From: Vitis vinifera
Taxonomy: Eukaryota > Streptophyta > Magnoliopsida > Vitales > Vitaceae
Length of the DNA stretch: 64,000 nucleotides
NCBI RefSeq assembly: GCF_030704535.1
Contig: NC_081823.1
Coordinates: 10,714,501-10,778,500 of the forward strand
Direction: 5' to 3'
Shown: piece after piece, positions 51,048 through 61,382 of the stretch
Layout of the letters: the number at the start of each line of letters is the position of its first letter
How positions within the stretch are numbered: position 1 is the stretch's first letter
Translations under genes and position numbers: made by a program
Notes under the pieces: generated by a model
What the model was told of the DNA's origin: nothing
The model's input: the letters and a program-made list of their open reading frames with translations, nothing else
Databases searched by the model: none

Positions 51048-52262
51048 TGTGAGTTTTAATGATAATAAATCATGTTTAGTTTGCTTATGGTTTAAAATCA
51101 AGATAAGATATAGGTGTTAAATGCAAAATTCTTTTAGAAATTCAACTTACTCATCAAAGGATCAAAATAGCATGAGAACAAGTGTGCATGAAGGTTGTTC
51201 ACGTTTAGGAACTTAATGTAAGATGGATATCTACGTGCACCTAGAAATCTTAACCTATTCATACATCATTTCTCATACTCGGTTCTTTCTTTAAAAGACC
51301 GTTTTATCAAAACCTGAACATATCATTAAAAAATTTAGGCAAATTCTCTCAAAATTACTCATAAGACATTTTTTAAAGTTGTTGCTTGAGTGTTAGAAAA
51401 GTTTGGTTAAAAAATGAAGGGTTTTTTTAGTGTTTTTTTTGTCCAACTAGTCAAGGGTATGCTTAATCGATTGTGATCTGATTCAATTGGTTACCCTTTC
51501 TCAGTCGAGGACTAATCAAGGGTGCACAAAAACCTTCATTTTTTTCTAGAAGGCTTGTCTTCTCGATCGAGGATAAGCCTTTTCAGGTCAAAGGTAACCC
51601 TTTTCTAGTCAAGGTTCGAATAAGTCCTAATCATTTGCAGTGTATTAAATGTCCAACGACTAATCAATTGATCGAACCGAAGTTTCACTGAACGAGGCTA
51701 GTTGATGTCCTTTTTAGTGTCTAAGGCTAGAAACTTATAGATTGAGAACTCCACTTTATTAATTGCATAGTAAACACCTGCTATCATCTTCTTACCTACT
51801 TGTTTATCATATAAAAGCTTTCAACTTCTCTTTTGGTGCATTGAATCATCATATGCAAACCACCTTAGCACACCCTTGTTATTCATCCTAGATTATATTT
51901 ACTTGTTCATTTATTGAGCTAGGATGAGAGTGCTTTCATTCGTAGTTATTGAAGTGAGGTTTTAAGTGTTTAGAGCTTCAAGTTGAGGTATACTTGAAAG
52001 GAACTTGTAGTGCCCATTGAAGCTGAAAAATCCAAGTGTAAAGGATTGGAAGTTTGGTTGAAGCTTTAAGTTAGTGGAACCTTTACTTGGTTGGAGTTTG
52101 AAAATAGTTGATGTGGGCAAGGATTGCCAAACCACTATAAATCTCAAGTTTGCTTTCTCTATTTCTTATCTCTTTATATTCACTACTCTATATTTGGCTA
52201 AATTTATTGTGTTTTCCAAAACTTTTCAAAAACCCAATTCACCACTCCCCTTGGGTGATTTT
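51048..52262 (+). mobile_element. LTR-like remnant, possibly SIRE/Maximus-type copia LTR
   Basis: Starts near TGTGAGTTTTAATGATAATA and ends near CACTCCCCTTGGGTGAT. In between it has repeated TCGAGGA-type motifs around 51500-51600 and, near the 3' end, GGATTGCCAAACCACTATAAAT, which resembles the 3' part of long SIRE-type copia LTRs. No internal coding region follows, so it would be a solo or broken LTR. This rests on family resemblance only. Confidence 0.4.
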
Positions 52263-52969
52263 CTTAATTAATTAGCCTTTAAATTCACAATGCTTTGTTG
52301 ACATACAGTTTTAAGGAAAATTGGAGATCTAATCATATGTATGCATTATGGCAATAAAAGGCAAGGTTACACAATAACTTGTGATGATTTATTTTACATT
52401 TTTTTAGATTGAGTTAATTAATTAATTAGTCTAATATGACTAATTAATTCATTAGGACCTAGTGGGTTGGATTAAGTGACCTAAGTTCAAAATGAGCTTA
52501 AGTTACTTAAGCCCACAAGGCAGTTTATATAAACTCCCTTAGGAGTTAGGGCTTCCATAGACACTTGACATTCAATCTTCTAGAGAGGAACCCTAGCCTC
52601 TACCCTCTAAAGAGGATTCCACCTCTTCGTCTACCAAGATTTAAGAAATAGAGCAATTAGGTGAAAAACCTTTTTGTTTGATATCTATAACACATCTTCT
52701 TCTATCGTATTTGATTTGGGGAACATCCAAATCACAAGTATAGTTTTCTTATCTTTAAATCCAAGTTTTAAATGCCTATTGCTTCCATTGTGCATAGATT
52801 TAGAGAAGCCTAGGATAGTTTTGCATGCACCTTAATTGTCTAGAGATGAGAATGGAGATATCCAAGTATTCCCAAATTCCTTAGATGCAAATTATAATGA
52901 CAAAAATTTTAGATAATTTTTCTTTGCAATCAATTCTTTAATTTCTCCACTTGTTGATATAATCAATCA
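52263..52969 (-). other. non-coding spacer with retroelement-like leader sequence
   Basis: Contains GTTTATATAAACTCCCTTAG and AGAGAGGAACCCTAGCC, resembling LTR or leader segments of plant retroelements, but no matching second copy is in the window. No gene was seen. Confidence 0.35.
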
Positions 52970-53461
52970 CTAGTTTATATTTTTGTTGTCCAGTATTTGT
53001 GAGTTCAAATATGTTGACAGTACAACAAATACTATAAAAGTAATTAAGGAACCCTCTTTCCATTTTTTTTTCCAACTATCTATAAAATTGGCTTTAAGAT
53101 TTGTGTACCAATCAAATGCATATCCTTTTAGTAAGCTAACAAATTGCTTGACTAGATGGTCTCCCTCTGTTCCAATATTTGTCATGTTTCCAAAAAGCTA
53201 GCTATATGTTGTTTTGGGTTTTCTTTCCTATCCAAATATTGAAATTTTTGTGGTTAGTAACCTATTCGTGTCTATATTAACACAATTGTTTGTATATAGT
53301 TTTGTATATGTGCGAGAAAGATGAAATCCATCATTCAATGTTTCTTTTATTGTCTCTAAGATGAAGTCTTTCAATTGATTTTTAGGAATAAACTCATTTG
53401 AAAGAATGTTTTCAATGACCTCTTTTTTTAGAGCAAATTTGAAGGTTGTCTTAAGACGCAT
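52970..53461 (-). pseudogene. Ty3/gypsy gag remnant
   Basis: Two minus-strand frames joined by stops: 53461-53228 (NQLKDFILETIKETLNDGF, then TNRLLTTKISIFG) and 53185-52970 (GTEGDHLVKQFVSLLKGYAFDWYTNL, then IDSWKK). The second is a recognisable retrotransposon gag domain of plant gypsy elements (the LVKQF...LKG.AFDWY.DL motif). No pol follows downstream on this strand, so only a gag relic remains. Confidence 0.72.
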
Positions 53462-54037
53462 CTTGACATGGATGTGTGTTGTTGTTTATTTAATCCTACT
53501 ACAAGCCAAGCTTGCCAAAAAGTGCTTTTAATTAATGCGTTTTTCAAATTCTTTAATATCTTGGGTCAATCTTACAACTTGTTTTTCAAAAGAATGCTTT
53601 AACCATTATGACTGACATGACAATATTATTCAATGTTGTAAGAGTAACTTGTATCCACATGAACATGTATACATAGATGTAATGTCATACTTGTTGTCTT
53701 CATAATTGGACAAATGCATATGATTTGAAGATGTTTTCTAAGAGATGGTTGTGTGGTATCACTTGCTCAACCATGTCCTTTTTTACAACCAATGAATCTA
53801 ATGAGATGACTAGATTCTTGAGAGAAGTTACTTCATGATTTGTAGCTTGATTAAAGGAAAATGCAATTTGAGTTTATTATTTGGAAGCTTCTTTTGTCTT
53901 GCTTTAAGTTATGGTGTCATAATTTTTCTTAGATTCCATACAAAGATTTCTAACTTGTAAAGAAGAGAGATGAGAGGTAGAGATTGTCCCATCAAATATG
54001 TAGAAAATTTATAATATAAATTTATCTTGAAGAAAAA

Positions 54038-54313
54038 CTAGCAGTCAAATTGAAAATTTATTAATTCTAGGAATGTAGTACAATCTCTAGTTATTCCTCT
54101 AATTCTTCTAATAAAAAACTTGACTTGGGCCTTGACTTGATTTGAACCTTGGTGTGCTTTGGCTGGACTTGAACTTTGGTGTGTTTTTAACCTAGGCTTA
54201 GACTTTGGCATATCTTTGGTCAGACCTGAATTTTGACTTGTCTTCAACTTGGGCTTGAACCTTGGTGTATTTTGGGGTAGGCTTAGACATTGGCATATCT
54301 TAGACATTGACAT
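54038..54313 (-). pseudogene. degenerate Lys/Pro/Ser-rich repeat region of the gypsy gag relic
   Basis: Minus-strand frame of 91 residues with repeats of the type PKSKPRLKTHQSSSPAK, FKPKLKTSQNSGLTK. The DNA shows degenerate tandem units around TTGGTGT, CTTGAACTT, GCTTAGAC. It lies upstream (minus strand) of the gag domain and may be its N-terminal repeat region, which is inference from position and orientation. Confidence 0.45.
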
Positions 54314-54319
54314 ATCTCA

Positions 54320-56557
54320 TGTTCGTTAAGAACACAAATGCTTGATCTCAAATTGAAGACACTTTGAATTTAATCTTAGAAGTTTGATCTTTATCTCTTC
54401 AAATGCTTGATCTTCAGATCTTCAAAGGTTTTGAAGAAGTTCTGAAATTCATGAGGAGAGCTTTATCCAAACTCTTTTCAAGTGCAAAAATCTTCACTTC
54501 TTTGCTTATATATTTTAAAAGTAAAGACTGACTTTTCTATTTATAGGGTAAGAGAGATACATATTTAGATAATTTTCTTTGTTCTTTAATTAAAATTAAT
54601 ATTTAGGAATATTTTCAAACATATTTAGGTGGTTTTAACTCTTGAAATATTATTCTTTAATTAAAAATTAAAAATTAGAAAACTTAGCCAACATATTTGG
54701 ATACTTTCTAATTTATTTTTTTTGAATGAGAATTGGCACTCATTTCTACTTATTAAGCTCACAATTTTTATTTATATTTTAATTAACAACATTCTTATTT
54801 CTTTATTTGATTTGAAGACATTTTTTTTTCTTTTTTGTGGAGTCATGACATGGATCATAATTTAAGTTGATAGAATTATTGCTAAGTGACCATTTTAATT
54901 TATTTTGTATTATGACATGATGATTCATAAGTAGCTAAAAATTTTTACTCCTATACAAAAATGCTCCTTCAAAAATTTATTGTAGAGCCAAGATCAATAT
55001 AGAGAGTGAACAATTTTTTTGAACCTTTTTTTATTAGTGAAGTTCACAAAAATAGCATGAGTGGCATGCATTATAATCTCATTTTGTTTGAAACATTGAT
55101 TGGATATGGAATATTTTTCAAATTACCTTCATACCCTTTTCATGCTTTTTTTATGCTCAAACTTTTGTGGAGCCTACTTTTATTTATTTATTTATTTTTT
55201 ATTATTATTTTAATCTTACAAGCATGTCCTCATTTTTACCTGTCTTTTTTTTTTTTTTTTTTTCAAAATTTGATTCATTTCTCGTAAGTATTAGGCACTA
55301 TTGTAATTTGCCTTTATTTCTTCGTAGGCATGCTTACTCCTCATGTTACTATCCACACAAGCTTGATATTAATTAATGTTATTTTTATTGGGTAGAAAAT
55401 TAGCCATGTCAAATTTGAATTTGTGTTCCATGTAACAAGAAAAAAAAATAGTATCATTGAAGGGTCATATTTTCAAAATATCAATTTCAATATTAATTGT
55501 TGATAAGCATTGATATCGACACCATCATACGAGTCTAAAGCATAAGATATCATATTTTGAAACTTCCGAAAATAAATATATTAAAATCAATAATTATAAC
55601 AGTTAGAAGTAATTTTCAAACAAAAAGCAAGAATTTAGTGATAAAACTATAAAAAAATCATTTACAAAAAATATACTGTAATAGGATTGTGCTAAAACCA
55701 TCGAAGGATTAAGGATAAAAACTGTTTTTAAGAACAATTTTCTATTTATTTAAACAAAAAATATAAAAAAACATGTTTGACAATTAAAAAATTGTATTTA
55801 AAAAACATCTTTTGATTTTTTTTATTGTTTTCACTTGTTTTCTAAAGATTATTTTAAAAAATAATTAAAAATAAAATATTAGGTATAAAAATTATTTTTA
55901 AACAAATTAAAAAGATATGAAAAATATTTTAGATTTTCAAATATACTTTTATTCTTCAAAAATCTAAAAATAGTTTTCAAAAATCATTTTCACAAACTAT
56001 TTTTTAAAAATAATTACCAAACAGTGCCAAAAAGAAATTCACCCTTTAATTTCGCCTCCCAACTCCTTTTTTTTTTTCCCTGCGATAATTTCCTCCCCAA
56101 AATTTTCAGTACACTCCGCACACGTGGGGCTGAAAGTCTTATCTTCCGGAACTGACCCGAATCCCTGAAATCTAGACTCTAGCACAAAATCGACAGTTGC
56201 GAAGATTAATAATGAAGAAATAAAAGCAAAGGAGGTGTAGGTTGAGAAATGGAGTGAATTAGAAGATTAGGGTTATAGAATAATGACTGGGGGATGTGGG
56301 TGGTGGGGTTATGAGTCTCATGACTTATGAGCTTGGGGCCCATGGAATGGTGTCAGCTGTAAGGCTAAATCATAAATAAAAAACCCAAAAGAGTGGGATT
56401 CCATGTCACCCATCTTCTCATCTGAATCTGCAGTCAATTGACTCAATTCCTCCCTGTTTTGTTTTTTTTAATCTCATATTAAAAAGCAAAAAAAAGAAAA
56501 ATTCAAAGTAGATAGGGGGTACTTTATTTGATAATATTGGAAGCAGGGGAGGAAGAG
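54320..56557. other. intergenic region and presumed PP2C promoter
   Basis: AT-rich DNA with a copy of the dispersed AT repeat (55715-56035). From about 56040 to 56557 the sequence is less AT-biased and precedes the PP2C start codon, so it is presumably promoter and 5' UTR. No gene was found. Confidence 0.5.
55715..56035 (+). repeat. AT-rich dispersed repeat, copy 4
   Basis: Motif order ACATGTTTGACAATT, AACATCTTTTGATT, TTGTTTTCACTTG, AAATATACTTTTATTC and ending ATAATTACCAAACAGTGCC. This is the best-preserved copy of the family also seen at 27385, 27720 and 48610. It sits about 520 bp upstream of the PP2C start codon. Confidence 0.5.
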
Positions 56558-56815
56558 ATGGGTGCTTGCTATTCATCCATCGGGAAGAGGTATAAAGGAG
56601 GAGGTGGTGGTGGTGGTTGTGGTGGTGGTGGGGGTGGTGGTGGTGCTACTACCAGTATCATTTCCTATTCATCAAGGAATTTGTTTGGAGGGGGAGAAAA
56701 TGAGCTCCATCGGATTCCCCAGAGAATGTTCGTCAACGGTGCCAGCACCGTCGCCTCTTTATTCACACAGCAGGGCAAGAAGGGTACCAATCAGGACGCC
56801 ATGCTTGTTTGGGAG
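56558..56815 (+). CDS. PP2C protein phosphatase (clade E-like), first exon only
   Basis: Exon 1 encodes 86 residues and ends with a GT donor at 56816 (GGGAG|GTTAGT, phase 0). The start MGACYSS carries an N-myristoylation consensus (Gly2, Ser6). A glycine-rich linker from GGT repeats (56598-56645) follows, then the conserved RMFVNGASTVASLFTQQGKK and GTNQDAMLVWE, the first PP2C motif; clade E PP2Cs have an exon boundary at this place (VWE). The metal-binding motif DGHGPYG and later exons are not visible, so the gene runs past the right edge or is broken. PP2Cs are Mn/Mg-dependent Ser/Thr phosphatases; myristoylated members sit at membranes. The overlapping frames 56562-56906 and the first upstream ATG at 56528 are not favoured, because MGACYS matches family N-termini. 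Confidence 0.85.
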
Positions 56816-58319
56816 GTTAGTCTCCCTCTCCCTCATCATCAAATCTTTACAAAATTTTCTCATCTCGTTGCTTTTCTGTCTACAAGTTTGGGGAAATTTG
56901 AGATGACAATCCACTTGGGCATCCCCCATTACTTTTCGGTTTGTTGAAAAAAAGTCAAACATGATTTACTTTGGGAAAATAATCCATGTTCACTCACAGA
57001 TGAAGCCAAATATGTGTAAAGCAAAGACCAAATGGAACGTGTGAATCGCGGGTCTCCATTGTTGGACAGATTTCAAGTATCATTAGAGCCAAATACGAAA
57101 TACCCAAAGATGAGGTTGCTTGTATTAACAAACGTATTGAGATTGAGACCTTTCTTTACTGATTGGCTATTTTCTATTGCAGAATACCATGGGGTGCTGA
57201 ATATTATATCAGAAAATGATTGTCTTTATCTTGTACAATCTAGGTTTGTTATGTCTTTTTCTAAATTGGAAAGACCTAGGTTTAGAGTTTGGAGTGAAGT
57301 ACTAGGTGGGATCTTTTAAGCCTCAACGCCATACTAAATTTATTGGTCAGTAACGCATCCGCTGAACTGGTTTCACATGGTACACAAATTAAAGGGAAAA
57401 TCTGTAAAGGAGTAGCCACAAAATATAGCGATTCTGAAATCAATACTGTAATTGACCAATGTTTCTTTTGAATATCAGTTTCCAATTTTCAATCAACAAC
57501 AGGTAGATCTATAGAACATACACAACACACAAATTAAAGGGAAAATCTGCAAAGGAGTAGCTAAAACGGGCACCCACCTGCCATTCTTCTGTGGGAGAGA
57601 ATGACCAGGAAATGGGAATAACTGAAATGAGATGAGATATAATTGTAAATCAGTTTGTTGGTTACAAATTGTGGTAGAGAAATTAAGGAGAAGACCAGAG
57701 GGATCAACTATGATGTTTTATCCAATCACTGTGCTGTTAAGAAGTGATTGGTTCGATTTGAATTTTGAAAGCACTGTAAGGACAGCAGCAAGGCCATCAA
57801 GAGATGGGTCAGAGCTGAAGGATTATGGAATACAATTAACAGAAGATTAGGCTGACTAGATGTAGGTTAGAAAAGAAAGGTGAGAAAAGATTCATGTTCT
57901 TCTGATAAAAAAATAAGATTCATGTTCACAACCCCAAGGTCTAGCCGTCCAGGTAATCAGAAGACAGTTTTATTGAGATATCTTTATTTATTTGTTTATT
58001 TTTTATACTAAGCCTTGTATGAATAAGATGGTGTCCTTGTCCTTCCCTTTCTCTCTCTGTAATCTTTTCTTTGTTTGATTTGTTTGTTTACATCAGAGTA
58101 ACTCTCGTTCATTGAATGTTTGAGAAGAGATATACTCATAATTCCATTCATTCTCCAAACCACTATAGTTGTAGATTTTTTCATAAGTCTCATGGTATGA
58201 CTTTAAGATGAACATTTGTACTTTACTTCAACTGTCTCTAATGCTAGCATTCTTAAGTGGACACACAATCTCTGCACTGAAAGTTTCTTTCACTTTTCTC
58301 TATTCATTTGATAGGAAAA
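56816..58319 (+). other. start of a very long PP2C intron
   Basis: No exon matching the second PP2C block (DFGSMEDTVFCGVFDGHGPYG-like) was seen here or anywhere up to base 64000. Short frames (57032-57319, 57632-57850) have no domain. Two similar 40-bp pieces near 57380 and 57520 (ACACAAATTAAAGGGAAAAT) are repeated. Confidence 0.5.
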
Positions 58320-58674
58320 CAATAAGCTTCAACTGGATCAAGTGGAGGGTGAGAGAGTGGTTTTTTGCGAGGAACTTGGGCTAGAAGAGGGATATGAGAA
58401 GAGCCTTGGTGCATTGATGGGGATTTCAGTGTGGTGAGATTCATTGCTGAGAGAAGATATTGTAGTTGGCTGTTCCTGGTGATAGGGATTTCTCAGAGTT
58501 CAGACAGGAGCATGAGCTTTTGCATATTCCTTTATATGGAAGAAGATCGGCTTTCCATTTCTTAGTAGGATAGCTTTATCTTAATAAAAATCACTACCAG
58601 CAGTTCCCTAATGTAGTACTGTTTATTCCTTGGCGCATTGATGAGGATGGGATTCCCTCATGGATATTCATTAT

Positions 58675-58773
58675 GGGGAATGGGTTGTGACTCTTAGAGG
58701 AGGGTGTGTTGAAAGTAGGGGTTTCTAACCTCTTGCAGAATTTAAATATGGACTATCATTCTAGAAGACCATA
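58675..58773 (+). repeat. LINE internal direct duplication 1 (first copy)
   Basis: About 99 bp (GGGAATGGGTTGTGACTC through GAAGACCATACC) recurs at 59207-59306 in the same orientation with about a dozen differences. Confidence 0.75.
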
Positions 58774-59206
58774 CCGAGCTGGTGTTTGGTTACTCTCCTA
58801 TTTTTCTTGACTGTGGTGGAGTAAGAAGCAGGAAATCCACCTTTAATTTGAAAATATGTGGCTGAAAGTGGAGGGTTTTGGTGATTTGTTAAAGTCATGT
58901 TGATAGAGCTATTCCTTCAAGGGTGCACAAAATATTATTCTTGCTAAGGAAGTTAAAAGCTTTGAAGGATTTAAAGTGCAATAGATTGGTTTCTATAATG
59001 TGGCTATTTGTAAAGACCTTGCCTTGGAACAAATTGTTTCTAGGATAACAAAGAGTTGTGAATGTGTTTATCTACTTATCTATTTTGTAGGAAACCTCGT
59101 GGAGGCAAGAGTCAACGGTGTTATGGATCAAATAAGCAAACAAGAAAAACCTTTTTCACTATATAGGTGGTGCTCATAGGAGAGGCAACTTCCTCAATAG
59201 GTTGAA

Positions 59207-59306
59207 AGGGGATGGGTTGTAGCTCTAAGAAGAGGGTTTGTTGACAGTAGGGGTTTCTAACTTCTTGCAGAATTTAAATATGGACTCTCATTCTTGTAGA
59301 CCATAC
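59207..59306 (+). repeat. LINE internal direct duplication 1 (second copy)
   Basis: Partner of 58675-58773, offset about 532 bp (GGGGATGGGTTGTAGCTC through GTAGACCATAC). Confidence 0.75.
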
Positions 59307-59544
59307 ATCAAGAAAATTGTTTTATAAGAATAGGTTGAATGTCTTTTCTCCTTTTAGGGAGGAAAAGGCATTGGGTGCTCTTGACGAGTTAGAGGGAGAC
59401 AGTCTTAGGCCTAGATGGTTTCTCAATGGTCTTTTGACAAAGGTGTTGGTCTTATGTGCATGAAGAGGTGATGGAATTCCTTTATGAGTTCTTTGTTTTC
59501 AAATAGAAGCCTAAATGTAATTTTTCTAGTTCTAGTCCCTAGAT

Positions 59545-59815
59545 AAAGGTAGAACGATCTTAGAAGGGATATAATGAAATTCTTTGATTGGTTCTTCCCA
59601 TAGGCATAGGAATGATCCGTTTTATTTGACTGATAGGTCCAACAAATAATAAGAAATATAAAAAATTCTAAATAATAAACAAAGTGTTTTTATTCGAAAC
59701 GCCTCGTGATCTTCAACCAATTATGCACTTAAATATAATTACCAGGAGTAAGTGCTATAGCTTGTTTCCAATACTCAGCGGCTTGATCGAACCAAGCTTC
59801 CGCAATTTCAGAATA
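59545..59815 (-). other. ycf3: plastid DNA insertion (NUPT) with 3' end of ycf3
   Basis: Minus strand 59815-59690 translates to [20 protein letters not shown], then LTPGNYI, a stop, and NWLKITRRFE followed by TAA: this is the C-terminus of plastid Ycf3, a photosystem I assembly factor of the thylakoid membrane with TPR repeats. One codon has become a stop (Glu position after NYI). The segment 59545-59689 is probably the psaA-ycf3 plastid spacer, judged by position and style only. LINE coding ends at ...FLVLVP near 59545 and resumes at DDIKDFRPI from about 59816, so the plastid piece is about 270 bp inserted into the LINE RT. It is a nuclear plastid fossil, not a working gene. Confidence 0.85.
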
Positions 59816-60000
59816 GTAGATGACATTAAAGATTTTAGACCTATCGATTTTGTAGGGGGCTCTACAGGTTGCTATAAAAAATTCTGTTTAACAAATCGAT
59901 GAATGTCATTGACAAAGTAGTTTTGGATTCCTAGAATGCTTTTGTGGAGGGGAGATAAACAATGAAGTTATGATTCTAGAGTTAAGAGCTTGAGGGTTGG

Positions 60001-60318
60001 AGGTGGGGATGTTGCTTGCAAGCTAGAGATTGGGAGGCTTATGATCATATAAAGTGTGAGTTTTTGTGTTATTTTTGAGCAAAATGGGTTTTGGTTAGAA
60101 GTGCGTGGGATGTATGAGGCTCTTTTATTAGATTTTTGATGTTGGTAAATAGATCCTCCACAAGCTTCTTCCAGAGTTCAGATTTGAGATAGGGAGATTC
60201 TCTCCCCTTCTTGTTTGTTATGGTGATAAAAAGCCTTGTTATTTTGTGTTCAAAATGATGCAAGGTGGTTTTCTTAGTGGGTTTATGGTTAGGGGAAGTG
60301 GCTTCCATATGGGGGGGT
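60001..60318 (+). repeat. LINE internal tandem duplication 2 (first copy)
   Basis: Begins GGTGGGGATGTTGCTTGCA and ends near GGTTAGGGGAAGTGG. A second copy follows at once at 60330-60640, offset about 326 bp. The duplicated part is LINE RT (CKLEI...MII region). Confidence 0.8.
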
Positions 60319-60329
60319 GGAAGGTGAGG

Positions 60330-60640
60330 GAGGGGATGTTGCTTGCAAACTAGAGATTGAGATTGAAAAAGCCTATGGTTGTGTAAAATAGGAGTTTTGT
60401 TCTTTGGTTAGAAATGGTGGGATGGGTAAGATTGTGCATTTCTTCTATTAGATTTTTGGCGTTGGGTAAACATGTCATCGGCAAGATTCTTCTTGAGATC
60501 TAGAGATTTAAGAGAGGGGGTTTGTCTCCCCCTCTACCTTTTTGTGCTAATAAATTAAGATCTTAATTATCTAATCTCCAGGACAGTGCAAGGTGGTTTT
60601 ATTTCAGTAGTTTTAGGGTTAGGGGAAGTAGGAAGATGGA
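60330..60640 (+). repeat. LINE internal tandem duplication 2 (second copy)
   Basis: Matches 60001-60318: GGGGATGTTGCTTGCAAACT, TTCTATTAGATTTTTGGC, CAGTGCAAGGTGGTTTT, and GGTTAGGGGAAGTAG. Differences are spread over the whole length, so the duplication is old. Confidence 0.8.
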
Positions 60641-61382
60641 GTGCATATTTCTCATCTTTTTTTCATGGATGATACACTTCCATTTCCTTATGCGAGCAAT
60701 GAACAACTATCGCCTTTGAGATAGGTCCTTTTCTTTGAAATTGTCTTTGGCTTGAAGCTAATTTGCATGAGTGAGCTTATCTCATTTGGGGAGCTGTTAT
60801 GGGTTGAATGGTTAGTGTATTGCTTGGTTGTAAAGTGGGAAGTTTGGCTCCCTTCAAATCCTATGCAGTTTGGGATTTGGGGATGGAGAGATTCAAAAGG
60901 AGGTTGACTTTTTGGAAGAAACAGTATCTCTGTAAAGGGTGAAGATTAACACTCATTAAAAGTTCTTTGTTTAGTCCCCTGGTATCCTTTGTCTCTTTTT
61001 CCAATCCTTATAGCAGTTAGAAGTGATGAGGAGATTTAGTTGAACCTTTTGTGGAGTGATCATTTTTGGGTAGAAAGATACATTCAATGAAGTGGGAGAT
61101 GGTTTGTTTGGACAATAGGAATGAAGGTTTGGCATTACGATGTTAGCTTCTCTGAGTGGAGTGTTGCTTGCAAATGGCCATGGGAAGTTCAAGGGTGGTG
61201 GCATTATAGGGAGATGCAGGGAACTTGTACCGTAAGCATGTGGAAGACAACCAGAAAAGATTGGGACGATTTTTAGCCTTGAACTTGCATATTGATGAGA
61301 GATGGGCAAATTCTTGTTGGATAAATGGTACGAGTTATCTTAAAGAACTCCTTCTTACTTTTTTAGGCTTGCTTCCTAGACA

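Noticed and set aside
56562..56906. 114-residue frame with a poly-valine run
   Set aside because: Frame-shifted reading of the GGT repeat in PP2C exon 1; the MGACYSS frame has family motifs, this one has none.
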